Below are positions 18,081-26,914 of a DNA stretch of 64,000 nucleotides, in pieces (position 1 is the first letter of the stretch; every line of letters begins with the position of its first letter). The position numbers and the translations under genes are program-made. Source of the DNA: Chryseobacterium sp. JV274 (GTDB lineage Bacteria > Bacteroidota > Bacteroidia > Flavobacteriales > Weeksellaceae). The notes under the pieces are model-generated. The model saw nothing but the letters and a program-made list of their open reading frames with translations, did not search any database and was not told the DNA's origin. The stretch lies in NCBI RefSeq assembly GCF_903969135.1, contig NZ_LR824569.1, positions 682,001-746,000 of the forward strand. The letters run 5' to 3'.

Positions 18081-18213
18081 ATGGACACTGCACGATTGGA
18101 ACATCACTGCAAATTACTTTATTTGCCCATTCGCAAAACGTACAGTATTTTTTAGGTTCTCCTCCGTACACTGACTTCAAATCTGACTTCGTCAGTTTCT
18201 TTAAATTTTTCAT
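18079..18213 (-). CDS. Bacteriocin-like peptide with double-glycine leader
   Basis: A 44-residue ORF read by hand: ATG at 18213, stop TAA at 18079-18081. The leader MKNLKKLTKSDLKSVYGG ends in Gly17-Gly18, the recognition site for C39-peptidase ABC exporters. The predicted 26-residue core has four cysteines (C24, C27, C35, C43) and an amphipathic CTFCEWANKVIC segment. Leaders of the form MKNLKKLxxxxLKSxxGG are frequent in Chryseobacterium and are annotated there as bacteriocin-like proteins. No exporter, modification enzyme or immunity gene lies next to it. The leader-like N-terminus is seen directly; function is inferred. Confidence 0.7.
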   Translation of the reverse strand: MKNLKKLTKSDLKSVYGGEPKKYCTFCEWANKVICSDVPIVQCP

Positions 18214-18327
18214 ATAGTTTTAATTTTATGGTAGCCCAAAATTAAAACCTTGCTGTGTATTGTTTATTACAACTTAATCTGATAAGTTTTCATTATTCAC
18301 ACTTTTTTGAATAATATGCTGTAAATA

Positions 18328-18732
18328 CTATCTGCTGTGAATTTCTACTGTTACAGGCATTACGTAAGTGTAGGCAACCATATTTTCAGTCAGTTTATTG
18401 CGATCTACTTTATAATCAAGATCACTTAATACTGTTTCAATTTCTTTGCTTACGGTTTTGCAGTCTCCTGTGGAGTGAACATTTACAATTTTACCATTTT
18501 TTGCAATATCAAATTTCACTACTGAGTTTACTGTTCCCTGCTTGTAATCAGGATTGGTAAGGTCAAAATTAGCTTCCAGTTTATTTCTTATATCTGTAAA
18601 AGTCTCACTTCTATTCAGCTGAATAGGTTCAATGGTATTATGATTGGTAGTTTGGGCTTTGGCAGTGTTCAAAACGGCAGCAAATCCACAAACGAAAAGT
18701 GAAGCAAACAATATTTGAATTCTATTTTTCAT
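18328..18732 (-). CDS. Exported protein with TonB C-terminal-like domain
   Basis: A 134-residue protein with a signal peptide ending near NTAKAQ (residue 27). The body VNSVVKFDIAKNGKIVNVHSTGDCKTVSKEIETVLSDLDYKV has the V-x-F-x-I-x-x-x-G-x-I strand pattern of the TonB C-terminal domain common in Bacteroidota, but there is no N-terminal membrane anchor or proline-rich spacer, so it cannot work as a normal energy transducer. It is a single-gene unit. I call the domain with moderate confidence only. Confidence 0.6.
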   Translation of the reverse strand: MKNRIQILFASLFVCGFAAVLNTAKAQTTNHNTIEPIQLNRSETFTDIRNKLEANFDLTNPDYKQGTVNSVVKFDIAKNGKIVNVHSTGDCKTVSKEIETVLSDLDYKVDRNKLTENMVAYTYVMPVTVEIHSR

Positions 18733-18926
18733 AACTAATTGGTTTTAAATATTATACTAACCTTTTTTTGTATCTCTTACCCAAAGTTATTAAAAATAAT
18801 TCATATTAATTTTACATTCAGTTAACATTTAGTTAACATTGTGGTTTAATTAATTGATTTTCAGTATAATAAATTTTAAAAATAATTGAAAATTTAATAT
18901 TGGGAGACGATTTTAAGCATGAAAAA
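18733..18926. other. AT-rich intergenic stretch, no gene seen
   Basis: Very AT-rich sequence between the TonB-like gene and the uvrA terminator. It contains two gttaacatt copies at about 18821-18841. The remaining 18950-19046, beyond the terminator, includes a short tccttcggaatgaca segment resembling part of a dispersed repeat. No ORF or RNA gene is supported. Confidence 0.4.
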
Positions 18927-18949
18927 GGCTAAACCCGATGAGTTTAGCC
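18927..18949 (-). terminator. Intrinsic terminator downstream of uvrA
   Basis: ggctaaac and gtttagcc pair around a seven-base loop; five T follow on the minus strand. About 100 bases past the uvrA stop codon. Confidence 0.75.
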
Positions 18950-19046
18950 AATATTATGGGAATTTTATTTTAAAAGTATTTCAACATTGCAACGGAAACT
19001 ATTTAGATTCCTTCGGAATGACATACTGTATAATTTTTATAAATAT

Positions 19047-21878
19047 TTACTCCAGTTCCCTCTTCAAAAACTTCCCTGTCAAGCTCTTCTTAGACTTCAC
19101 AATTTCCTCTGGAGTTCCCTGTGCAACAATCTGTCCACCGTACTTACCTCCTTCTGGTCCCACATCAATAATATGGTCTGCTAATTTGATTACATCCATA
19201 TTATGTTCAATAATAATGAACGAGTTTCCAAGTTCTACCAATTGGTTGATAGCATCCATCAGGATTTTTACGTCTTCAAAATGTAGTCCTGTCGTTGGTT
19301 CATCAAGAATATAAAGGGTATTTCCGGTTTGTCTTTTTGACAGTTCGGTTGCTAACTTGATACGCTGGGCTTCACCTCCTGAAAGAGTTGTTGATTGCTG
19401 TCCCAGGGTAATATACCCTAATCCTACATCCTGTAACGTTTTTACTTTTGCAAAAATCTTAGGAATCGGTTGGAAGAAATCTACCGCTTCATCAATAGTC
19501 ATATCCAAAACATCAGAGATTGATTTTCCCTTGTAACGAACTTCAAGGGTTTCTCTGTTGAAACGTTTTCCGTTACAGGTTTCACAATGAACGTATACAT
19601 CCGGAAGGAAATTCATTTCGATCACTTTCAATCCTCCACCCTGACAGGTTTCGCATCTTCCGCCTTTTACATTGAAAGAAAATCTTCCCGGCTTATACCC
19701 ACGGATTTTACTTTCCGGAAGCTCAGCAAAAAGGTTTCTGATATCGGTAAACATTCCGGTATAGGTAGCAGGATTAGAACGTGGTGTTCTTCCGATTGGA
19801 GTTTGGTCTACATCTACAATTTTATCAATATTCTCCAGCCCTTCAATCTTTTTGTAAGGTAAAGGTTCCTGAACTGCTCTGTAGAAATGTTTGTTAAGGA
19901 TTGGATATAAAGTACCATTAATCAAAGAAGATTTTCCACTTCCTGAGATTCCGGTTACTACTACCAGTTTTCCAAGAGGAACATCCAGGGTTACATTTTT
20001 AAGGTTGTTTCCTGTAGCTCCTTTTAAAACAATATTCTTACCGCTTCCCGCTCTTCTTTCTTCAGGAATTGCAATTTTTCTTTTACCATTGATATATTGA
20101 GCAGTGATGGTATCTGCTTTCAACAAATCTTTTGGTTTTCCCTGCCAAAGAATTTCTCCACCGAATTTTCCGGCTCTTGGGCCAATATCCAATACCTCAT
20201 CGGCTTCAAGAATCATGTCTTTATCGTGTTCTACCACCAATACAGAGTTCCCGATGTCTCTAAGGTTTTTCAGGGAATGAATCAATCTTTCATTATCTCT
20301 CTGGTGAAGCCCGATACTTGGTTCATCAAGAATATATAAGACATTCACCAATTGAGATCCGATCTGTGTTGCCAGACGGATTCTCTGTGATTCTCCTCCC
20401 GAAAGGGTTTTTGAACTTCTGCTCAAGCTTAAATAATCCAACCCTACATCCAGCAAAAACTGAAGTCTGGTTTCGATCTCTTTTAAAATCTCGTGAGCAA
20501 TGATTTTATTTTTTTCTGAGAATTTATCTTTAACATCAGCTAACCAATCTTTTAAATCTGCTAAACTTAAACCATTAACCTCAGCAATATTCTTTCCGTC
20601 AATTTTAAAACTTAAACTTGAAGGCTGAAGACGTGTCCCATGACATTCCGGACATGTTTCTTCTGTAGTGAAGTGTCTTTCCAGCAAAATAGCTTCATAA
20701 GATTCTCTTTCATCAATCATTTCCTCCATGAAAGCAATCAGCCCGTCAAAACCAATCTTTATTTTCTTGGTAATTCCCGCGTATTTAAGATCTTTATTAA
20801 ATTCTTTATGACATCCGTTATAGATGTAATCCAGTGCCTCTTCAGGAATATCCTGCAAAGGCGTTGTTAACCCTAGTCCGAAAATCTCAAGAATATTTTT
20901 GATCTGTGAAAGAATCCATTTGTTTGATTTGATATCTTCCAATGGTAATAATCCTCCCTGATTGATTGATAGTTTTGGATTGTCTATGAAATAATCCGTA
21001 TTTATCTTTTTGATTGTTCCCAACCCTTTACAGTTCGGGCAGCTTCCTTTCGGAGAGTTGAATGAGAAAGTATTCGGTTCCGGCAAAGCCAAAGAATGTC
21101 CTGTTTCCGCATCCATCAAGTTTTTGGAAAAGTATTCGATGTCTTTACTTCCCAATTTCTGAATTCCGATAATTCCTTCTCCCATTTCCATCGCGGTACG
21201 CAATGATTTTTCCATTCTGCCTTCTGAGGCACTCTCCCCTATAATCCAACGGTCGATAACAATATCAATATCGTGGGTTTTATAACGGTCAAGCTTTAAA
21301 TCGTATTCAATATCCTGCAATTCACCATCAATTCTTGCCTGTCCGTAGCCTTTTTTAGCCATCTGTATAAAAAGTTCATGATAGTGCCCTTTTCTGGAAC
21401 GCACTACCGGCGCCAAAAGCATAATTTTCTCTTTTTTATAGTTTTCTTTGATGGTTTCCAGAATCTGATCTTCCGTATAGCTTACCAGCTTTTGCCCGGT
21501 AGACAAAGAGTACGCATCCGAAACTCTTGCATACAAAAGACGAAGAAAATCGTACAGCTCGGTTACAGTTCCTACGGTAGAACGAGGGTTTTTATTGGTT
21601 GTTTTCTGCTCGATGGCGATAACGGGTGAAAGTCCTTCAATTTTATCTACATCAGGACGTTCCAATCCACCCAGAAACTGACGTGCGTAGGCAGAGAATG
21701 TTTCGATATAACGGCGCTGGCCTTCTGCAAAAATGGTGTCAAAAGCCAATGAGGATTTTCCACTCCCGGAAAGGCCTGTAATAACGACCAATTCGTTGCG
21801 TGGAATTTTAACATTAATATTTTTAAGGTTGTGTTCACGTGCTCCGTAAACTTCTATATATTCTGTTGATTTGCTCAT
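19047..21878 (-). CDS. uvrA: Excinuclease ABC subunit A
   Basis: The 943-residue damage-recognition ATPase of nucleotide excision repair, acting with UvrB in the cytosol. It has two ABC ATPase halves: Walker [12 protein letters not shown] near residue 36 and [11 protein letters not shown] near 650; signatures [12 protein letters not shown] near 490 and [12 protein letters not shown] near 835. Zinc modules are intact: CPNCKGLG and CPECHGTR in the first half, CETCQGGG and CETCNGKR in the second. Full length for the family. It is a single-gene unit with a terminator downstream; uvrB and uvrC are elsewhere. Confidence 0.97.
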   Translation of the reverse strand: MSKSTEYIEVYGAREHNLKNINVKIPRNELVVITGLSGSGKSSLAFDTIFAEGQRRYIETFSAYARQFLGGLERPDVDKIEGLSPVIAIEQKTTNKNPRSTVGTVTELYDFLRLLYARVSDAYSLSTGQKLVSYTEDQILETIKENYKKEKIMLLAPVVRSRKGHYHELFIQMAKKGYGQARIDGELQDIEYDLKLDRYKTHDIDIVIDRWIIGESASEGRMEKSLRTAMEMGEGIIGIQKLGSKDIEYFSKNLMDAETGHSLALPEPNTFSFNSPKGSCPNCKGLGTIKKINTDYFIDNPKLSINQGGLLPLEDIKSNKWILSQIKNILEIFGLGLTTPLQDIPEEALDYIYNGCHKEFNKDLKYAGITKKIKIGFDGLIAFMEEMIDERESYEAILLERHFTTEETCPECHGTRLQPSSLSFKIDGKNIAEVNGLSLADLKDWLADVKDKFSEKNKIIAHEILKEIETRLQFLLDVGLDYLSLSRSSKTLSGGESQRIRLATQIGSQLVNVLYILDEPSIGLHQRDNERLIHSLKNLRDIGNSVLVVEHDKDMILEADEVLDIGPRAGKFGGEILWQGKPKDLLKADTITAQYINGKRKIAIPEERRAGSGKNIVLKGATGNNLKNVTLDVPLGKLVVVTGISGSGKSSLINGTLYPILNKHFYRAVQEPLPYKKIEGLENIDKIVDVDQTPIGRTPRSNPATYTGMFTDIRNLFAELPESKIRGYKPGRFSFNVKGGRCETCQGGGLKVIEMNFLPDVYVHCETCNGKRFNRETLEVRYKGKSISDVLDMTIDEAVDFFQPIPKIFAKVKTLQDVGLGYITLGQQSTTLSGGEAQRIKLATELSKRQTGNTLYILDEPTTGLHFEDVKILMDAINQLVELGNSFIIIEHNMDVIKLADHIIDVGPEGGKYGGQIVAQGTPEEIVKSKKSLTGKFLKRELE

Positions 21879-22017
21879 AATTCGGGATGATTTTGCCTGA
21901 AAATCACAACGTGCAAAAATACGAAATTTTATAGACTTTTTTTGAATATAAAAGGTATAAAAATTTCATAAATTCATAGAGGTTTGTAAAGTAATGCTGC
22001 AGGGTGGTCATACAGGT

Positions 22018-22082
22018 TTTGGCTAAAGCCGGATGAATATATTTTTTTGTTAAACGGGCTAAAGCCCGCTTTTATTGAATAT
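22018..22082. repeat. 65-bp double-hairpin repeat, copy 1
   Basis: Contains ggctaaagcc (22021-22030), then gatgaatat, a 15-base spacer, then gggctaaagccc (22056-22067) and ttttattgaatat. Both hairpins are self-complementary around ctaaag. A second copy with identical length and spacing lies at 26809-26873 in the same orientation. Confidence 0.85.
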
Positions 22083-22090
22083 TGTGCCTC

Positions 22091-22119
22091 ACGCTGATTT
22101 GGCTGATCCCGCAGATCTT
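22091..22119. repeat. Degenerate 9-bp tandem repeat
   Basis: Three imperfect units of CGCtGATtt type in a row (cgctgattt, ggctgatcc, cgcagatc), immediately after the double-hairpin repeat. Confidence 0.5.
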
Positions 22120-22137
22120 TCAATTTAATGAAATAAG

Positions 22138-22162
22138 AAATGCCGTATCAACTACGGCATTT
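22138..22162 (-). terminator. Terminator downstream of tssF
   Basis: aaatgccgta and tacggcattt form a perfect 10-bp stem around a five-base loop, 34 bases past the tssF stop. The T-run is short, so strength is uncertain. Confidence 0.65.
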
Positions 22163-22195
22163 ATATTTTAAACTGATTTTAATTTTATTTAAAGG

Positions 22196-24079
22196 TTACA
22201 TATCCTGAAAATCGACATCTTCATTGTTTATTCTTACTACATATTCAATCCCGTCAATGGCTTTGGCGATGATCTGATTTCTGATAATATTGGCCATATT
22301 CTCCCAATAAGCTCTTCCATAGAAAGAATAGTTCTGCGGAATAATTTCTACCTCAACAGTTCTTACAAAACCTTCTTTGGGTTTATTGCTGATCATGGTT
22401 CCTCTTCTTACTCTCACTTCTCTTACCTCGTCTTTCAGAATCATGCGGCAATAGTTTTTGACATCTTCCAATGAAATAATTTTATCTCTTGTCGTGAGTG
22501 CATATTTATAAGCCTGAATACTGTCTGTTCCTTTCTGTTCTTCGGCACCACCTAACGTTTCGCTAAGCAATACAACAGTTTGTGACTTCAACTGATTGGA
22601 AAGTTCTGTTCCCGGACGCATATGATTGGCCAAAGTACAATGGGTAACCCAGAAAGAAGCATAGGTATGGTCGGTTTTTTCTACCGGTTCCATGATAACA
22701 TAATTCAGTTCCTGTCTGATATTCCTTTTGGCATTGTTTACTTTCTGCACCATAGTTTTCATTTTATCGGACATTTCACTGAGAACTCCTTTTACGTTGT
22801 CTCTGTTCAAAAGGGAAAATGCTGCAATTTCGTCTCTTGTCAATTCAAGAACATTAGCAATCATGTCAACTGCATTTCTGCTTGTGAAGCGTTCCATTCC
22901 TCCTTTTCTTACGGTATATAAACCTTTTTTAAGATCATCTGCCGGTGTAAAAGGGATTTCGGTGTACTTTCTTCCGTCACCGTCCTGTACCTCATCTACA
23001 TAAAGGAAATGTTCTCCTTCATCGGTTACCAGAGGAATATTATTTCCCATGATATCAAGACTGTATTCTGTTTTTTTCCATCCTCTGTTGTAGATTGGGA
23101 AAGCATTCAGTACAAACGAGAAGTTATCAAGGATTTCTGCTGAAAACTGCGGTGGAAATTCAAAGGTAAGCCACAAGAAACTTTTATTATCCAGAAACTT
23201 TGTAATTTCTTCCTTTCCTTCTAAGAAATCAAGATTCTGAGGAAGTTGTCCGGGTTCTGAGAACAAGCTTCGGGAAATTCCTGTTACTTCAATAAATTTA
23301 TGGCGGTAAATGCTTTTAATATCGTCAATCACCTTATTTCTAATGGACTGCTCTTTGAACATCTGTTCGTAACCGTCAGTCTGGCTTTCTGCAAGATAGC
23401 TTAATCCTTCTCTTACGAATAAAGGGTTTCCATTGCTGGACACTGAAATGTACGGCAATAATTTATAGACAAAATCAAGGTGTTCAAAAGCCGGATTGGA
23501 ACAGAATATACTTAGATATTTAGGAAAACTTTCACTGATATACTTGCTGACATCTACTCCTATTGTGATTTTTCTATAATCTTCGGGTCTTCCCTGGAAC
23601 CTTGCAATAGGAATTTTATTAAATCTGTCATCTATGCTATAGCAGGTATTTCCTACAAACATGATAGAGGTATGAACTTTATTGATTCTTACATTTCCTA
23701 CCGGAGTAAAAGGGATATTCAGCTGTTTATCGGATTCTGACTTTACTGTGGAAGTCATCTGTTTACGGAAGAAAAACTCCGTATGTTCCAATAAAACTTC
23801 CGATGAATCATAAGGCTGTGTAAAAGCCACGGAATGCGCCGGGATAGGATGTGTATAGATGGACGGTGTCAGCAGTTTTGCAAGCTTTTCCAATATACGG
23901 GCATTCACCGTCTGTATTTCATTATTCGCTTTAAAAACTTCTGTACTGAATGCATCTATCAACAGTTTTACAAAAGGATCTAAAGACTGCGGGCTTCTGA
24001 GTCCCCAAACTTTAGTTGCATTCTGAAGCATTCTTGCTTTTACAGATTCTTTGGAATAAATATTCTGATCTAAATTCAT
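22196..24079 (-). CDS. tssF: Type VI secretion baseplate subunit TssF (Bacteroidota type)
   Basis: A 627-residue protein whose N-terminus (SKESVKARMLQNATKVWGL, then SLDPFVKLLIDAFSTEVFKANNEI and ARILEKLAKLLTP) matches the conserved helical start of TssF, the largest subunit of the T6SS baseplate wedge and related to phage T4 gp6. The remainder carries the strand-rich segments and the closing region EVREVRVRRGT expected in this family. It acts at the cytosolic face of the inner membrane. tssE lies 24 bases upstream, so the two form an operon. The usual tssG partner and all other T6SS genes are missing from the surroundings. Confidence 0.85.
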   Translation of the reverse strand: MNLDQNIYSKESVKARMLQNATKVWGLRSPQSLDPFVKLLIDAFSTEVFKANNEIQTVNARILEKLAKLLTPSIYTHPIPAHSVAFTQPYDSSEVLLEHTEFFFRKQMTSTVKSESDKQLNIPFTPVGNVRINKVHTSIMFVGNTCYSIDDRFNKIPIARFQGRPEDYRKITIGVDVSKYISESFPKYLSIFCSNPAFEHLDFVYKLLPYISVSSNGNPLFVREGLSYLAESQTDGYEQMFKEQSIRNKVIDDIKSIYRHKFIEVTGISRSLFSEPGQLPQNLDFLEGKEEITKFLDNKSFLWLTFEFPPQFSAEILDNFSFVLNAFPIYNRGWKKTEYSLDIMGNNIPLVTDEGEHFLYVDEVQDGDGRKYTEIPFTPADDLKKGLYTVRKGGMERFTSRNAVDMIANVLELTRDEIAAFSLLNRDNVKGVLSEMSDKMKTMVQKVNNAKRNIRQELNYVIMEPVEKTDHTYASFWVTHCTLANHMRPGTELSNQLKSQTVVLLSETLGGAEEQKGTDSIQAYKYALTTRDKIISLEDVKNYCRMILKDEVREVRVRRGTMISNKPKEGFVRTVEVEIIPQNYSFYGRAYWENMANIIRNQIIAKAIDGIEYVVRINNEDVDFQDM

Positions 24080-24103
24080 AATTTTCTTTCGCTGTTAAAA
24101 ATA

Positions 24104-24544
24104 TTAATCAATAGACATCGGGCTTAGAAACAATTCGGTTGAAAAACTGAAACGTTCTCCTGTTTCCTCCATTTTTGCATTGATGGCAATTCTTACTTTC
24201 TTTTTAATTTCGGTGTGTTCTTTAGTATCGTAGCTGTGCTCTACAAATTGTATATGGGCATCGATCTGCGGGCTTACAATTCTTGGTTCATATTCCTGGA
24301 TTTGTCTTCTTAAGCTTTTCACAAAAACGTTTTCCCAGATGGCGCTTGTTACTCCGTTATCGAATTCAAGATTCCAAACATCGTTTCCATAGTTTTCATC
24401 ATATCTGTTCTCCCCTTTTTTGGTGGTGATCAGCAGCATAATATTGTGAGCAATACTTTCTCCCATATCGCAGGTATCGATACTTCCGCCTTCGGTCATT
24501 AAAGTAGACGGTACGAAAGGCATTCTGTAATTTGGTGTATCCAT
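24104..24544 (-). CDS. tssE: Type VI secretion baseplate subunit TssE (gp25-like)
   Basis: A 146-residue protein of the GPW/gp25 family, which forms the inner part of contractile-tail baseplates. The domain signature is visible as DMGESIAHNIMLLITTKKGENRYDENYGNDVWNL near residues 26-58, where the glycine and asparagine-rich turn (RYDENYGNDVWNLEF) corresponds to the sheath-initiating strand region. The rest is the EYEPRIVSPQIDAHIQFVEH strand pair and a C-terminal strand. It precedes tssF on one transcript. A phage or pyocin origin is possible for gp25 proteins in general, but pairing with TssF favours T6SS. Confidence 0.82.
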   Translation of the reverse strand: MDTPNYRMPFVPSTLMTEGGSIDTCDMGESIAHNIMLLITTKKGENRYDENYGNDVWNLEFDNGVTSAIWENVFVKSLRRQIQEYEPRIVSPQIDAHIQFVEHSYDTKEHTEIKKKVRIAINAKMEETGERFSFSTELFLSPMSID

Positions 24545-24649
24545 AACTTATAGTTTTTACTTCATGGTTCCGCTTATTTAAAAACGGAATACCAAAGTAC
24601 GCATTTTCACCAAATAATTGTTACAATACATTAAAATATTATTCAAAAG

Positions 24650-24679
24650 AAGGGCCTTCAAACTGAATTGAAAGCCCTT
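24650..24679 (-). terminator. Terminator after the amino acid permease gene
   Basis: aagggc/gcccttt outer stem continued by cttcaa/ttgaaa, forming an imperfect long hairpin between the permease gene and the tssE start. T-run on the minus strand is weak. Confidence 0.55.
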
Positions 24680-24702
24680 AATCTATAATATATTTATTTT
24701 AT

Positions 24703-26115
24703 TTAAGCATCCGCCTTTTTTCGATTGATAAAATAATATACCGGAAGTCCCAGCAATACCAATACAAAGCCCGGCCACGTATATTGCTGTTTGTAAATTA
24801 ACAGTAAAATACAGAAACATGTTCCTATGATAAGGTAAATAACAGGGGTCACCGGATAAAGCCATGTTTTATAAGGTCTTTCCAAGTCTGGCTGTTTCAT
24901 TCTTAAGTAAATAACTCCAAAAACCGTAATCATATAGAACAGAACAATCACGAAAGAGATCATATCCAATAAATTCCCGTACTGTCCGCTCAGACACAAA
25001 ATAGAAGCCCAGACTCCCTGCATCCATAAAGCATTTTCCGGAACTTCATTTTTATTATTTCTTACCGCTGACTTAAAAAACATTCCGTCTTTTGCCATGG
25101 TCTGAAAAACTCTCGCTCCTGCCAGAATCAATCCGTTATTACATCCAAATGTAGAGATCATTACCAATAAAGCAATGATGATAGTTCCTGCACTTCCAAA
25201 AATATTCTGTGAAGCCGCTACCGCCACCCTGTCGTTGGCCGCAAATGCAATTCCGTCTCTGTCTAATGCATTTAAGTATACATAGTTTACTGCAATATAA
25301 AGAATCATTACAGCAGAAGTCCCATAAATCATCGACTTTACAACGTTCTTTTTAGGGTTTTCAATCTCACCGGAAACAAAAGTTACACTTTCCCAGGCAA
25401 CAGAGCTGAAAACAGAACCTACCATTGCGGCGGCAATTCCTCCCAGCAAAGTCATTCCTCCAATTGGTTCCCAGCCTTCTTTAATGAAATTACCACTCAA
25501 ATCTTTTTTAAGATTACTAAAAGAATCTGTTCCCCAGCTGAAGTTTTCTGATAGGTGAGAAATATCTACCAATATAAAACCGGCAGCTATCAAGCCCAAT
25601 AATGCAATGATTTTGGAACCTGTAAAGATGTTCTGAAGGATTTTACCACTCTCTACCCCTCTGGTATTGATATAAGTAAGCAAAACAATAACTGCAATCG
25701 CCAGAATCTGTATCCAGGTGATTTTGAATTCACCACTTTGAAAAATTGGGGCAGCATCATTAAGTGAAGGGATCAGATAGGCTGTAAATTTACCAAAAGC
25801 CATTGCTACGGCAGCAATCGTTCCGGTTTGTATTACGGTAAACAATCCCCAGCCATAAAGAAATCCCATCCTTTTACCGAAAATCTCTTTCAGGTAGGTA
25901 TATTGTCCGCCGGCTTTCGGAAACAGTGCAGAAAGCTCTCCATAGCTTATTGCCGCTGCCACGGTCATCACTCCTGTGATAACCCATACCACAATCAGCC
26001 AAAAACCTGATCCCAGGTTTCGCGTCATATCAGCACTTACAATAAAGATCCCGCTTCCAATCATAGAACCCATCACCAGCATAATGGCGTCCCATAGTTT
26101 CAGTTTTTTTTGCAT
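24703..26115 (-). CDS. APC family amino acid permease
   Basis: A 470-residue transporter of the amino acid-polyamine-organocation superfamily with about twelve hydrophobic segments. The first helix carries the substrate-binding MGSMIGSGIFIVSAD motif, and the start of helix 6 has SSVAWESVTFVSGEIENPKKN, typical of LAT-like bacterial exchangers. Real start is ATG 26115 (MQKKLKLWDAI); the codon two positions earlier is TTG and lies closer to the promoter. A TATATTTG promoter box lies 17 bases upstream of the ATG. Substrate cannot be inferred. Confidence 0.88.
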   Translation of the reverse strand: MQKKLKLWDAIMLVMGSMIGSGIFIVSADMTRNLGSGFWLIVVWVITGVMTVAAAISYGELSALFPKAGGQYTYLKEIFGKRMGFLYGWGLFTVIQTGTIAAVAMAFGKFTAYLIPSLNDAAPIFQSGEFKITWIQILAIAVIVLLTYINTRGVESGKILQNIFTGSKIIALLGLIAAGFILVDISHLSENFSWGTDSFSNLKKDLSGNFIKEGWEPIGGMTLLGGIAAAMVGSVFSSVAWESVTFVSGEIENPKKNVVKSMIYGTSAVMILYIAVNYVYLNALDRDGIAFAANDRVAVAASQNIFGSAGTIIIALLVMISTFGCNNGLILAGARVFQTMAKDGMFFKSAVRNNKNEVPENALWMQGVWASILCLSGQYGNLLDMISFVIVLFYMITVFGVIYLRMKQPDLERPYKTWLYPVTPVIYLIIGTCFCILLLIYKQQYTWPGFVLVLLGLPVYYFINRKKADA

Positions 26116-26131
26116 AGTCAAGTATAGGGGT

Positions 26132-26139
26132 CAAATATA
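26132..26139 (-). promoter_or_regulatory. -7 box for the amino acid permease gene
   Basis: TATATTTG on the minus strand, an exact TAnnTTTG match, 17 bases before the ATG at 26115; it supports that start over the upstream TTG. Confidence 0.6.
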
Positions 26140-26234
26140 ATCAAATCTGTCTTTCATTTTGAATTTTATTGAAAAATCCTTGAAACAGTTGTTTTTTATC
26201 ATTTTTAAATCGGTTATGATTCAATATTAATTAG

Positions 26235-26242
26235 TATTTTTG
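26235..26242 (+). promoter_or_regulatory. -7 box for the DUF4920 gene
   Basis: TATTTTTG, an exact TAnnTTTG match, 16 bases before the ATG at 26258. An in-frame ATG at 26240 overlaps this box and is therefore unlikely to be the start. Confidence 0.6.
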
Positions 26243-26257
26243 GGAAAAATATTAAAA

Positions 26258-26758
26258 ATGAAATTTAAAGCTATATTATTTGCAGCCGCTGTAAGTGTTT
26301 CTACTTTAGCATTTGCACAGGAATCCGGTCCACCGGCAGGAAAAGCTTTGGTAGGTGATACTTATGGAGGCCAGGTAACTTCATCTGCCGAATCTAAAGC
26401 AATCACAGTAGATAATCTGAATAAACAGCTTAAAAAAGACAACAAAAAAGTTGAAAATGTAGCTGTTAAGGGAAAAGTAACTGATGTTTGTGATAAAAAA
26501 GGATGCTGGCTTACGATTCAGACGGAGGACAATTCTAAGTTTTTTGTAAAAATGAAAGACTATGCTTTCTTTGTACCTACCGCTTTAAAAGGTAAAAATG
26601 TAGTATTGGAAGGTAATGCAGAAAGAAAAGTAACTTCTGTGAACGAGCAGAAACATTATGCAGAAGATGCTAAGAAGCCACAAGCTGAAATTGATGCAAT
26701 TACACAGCCAAAAGAAGAGATCAGGTTTGTAGCCAATGGAATTAAAGTTGTGAACTAA
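26258..26758 (+). CDS. DUF4920 domain exported protein
   Basis: A 166-residue plus-strand protein with a classical signal peptide (MKFKAILFAAAVSVSTLAFAQ). The mature part has an OB-like strand pattern VAVKGKVTDVCDKKGCWLTIQ with two cysteines spaced C-x4-C before a Trp, then FVKMKDYAFFVPTALKGKNVVLEGNAE, which is the DUF4920 signature. The cysteine pair may bind a metal or form a disulfide in the periplasm; no function is known. Start chosen after the promoter box. Confidence 0.82.
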   Translation: MKFKAILFAAAVSVSTLAFAQESGPPAGKALVGDTYGGQVTSSAESKAITVDNLNKQLKKDNKKVENVAVKGKVTDVCDKKGCWLTIQTEDNSKFFVKMKDYAFFVPTALKGKNVVLEGNAERKVTSVNEQKHYAEDAKKPQAEIDAITQPKEEIRFVANGIKVVN

Positions 26759-26808
26759 GCTTTAATCATTGAATAAAAATCTTAATTCTAAAAATTTCTA
26801 AGGTTTAG

Positions 26809-26873
26809 TTTGGCTAAAGCCGGATGAATATTTATGAAACTAAAATGGGTTAAAGCCCATTCCTATTGAATAT
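26809..26873. repeat. 65-bp double-hairpin repeat, copy 2
   Basis: tttggctaaagccggatgaatat (26809-26831), a 15-base spacer, then gggttaaagcccattcctattgaatat (26847-26873). Same length, order and orientation as 22018-22082; the second hairpin is GGGtTAAAGCCC here, with one altered position. Confidence 0.85.
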
Positions 26874-26882
26874 CAAAAAAGC

Positions 26883-26914
26883 AAAATCGGCTGTCCTGCG
26901 GGACAGCCGATTTT
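26883..26914. terminator. Strong bidirectional terminator
   Basis: aaaatcggctgtcc and ggacagccgatttt form a perfect 14-bp stem with a four-base loop, between convergent genes ending at 26758 and 26915. Confidence 0.88.
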
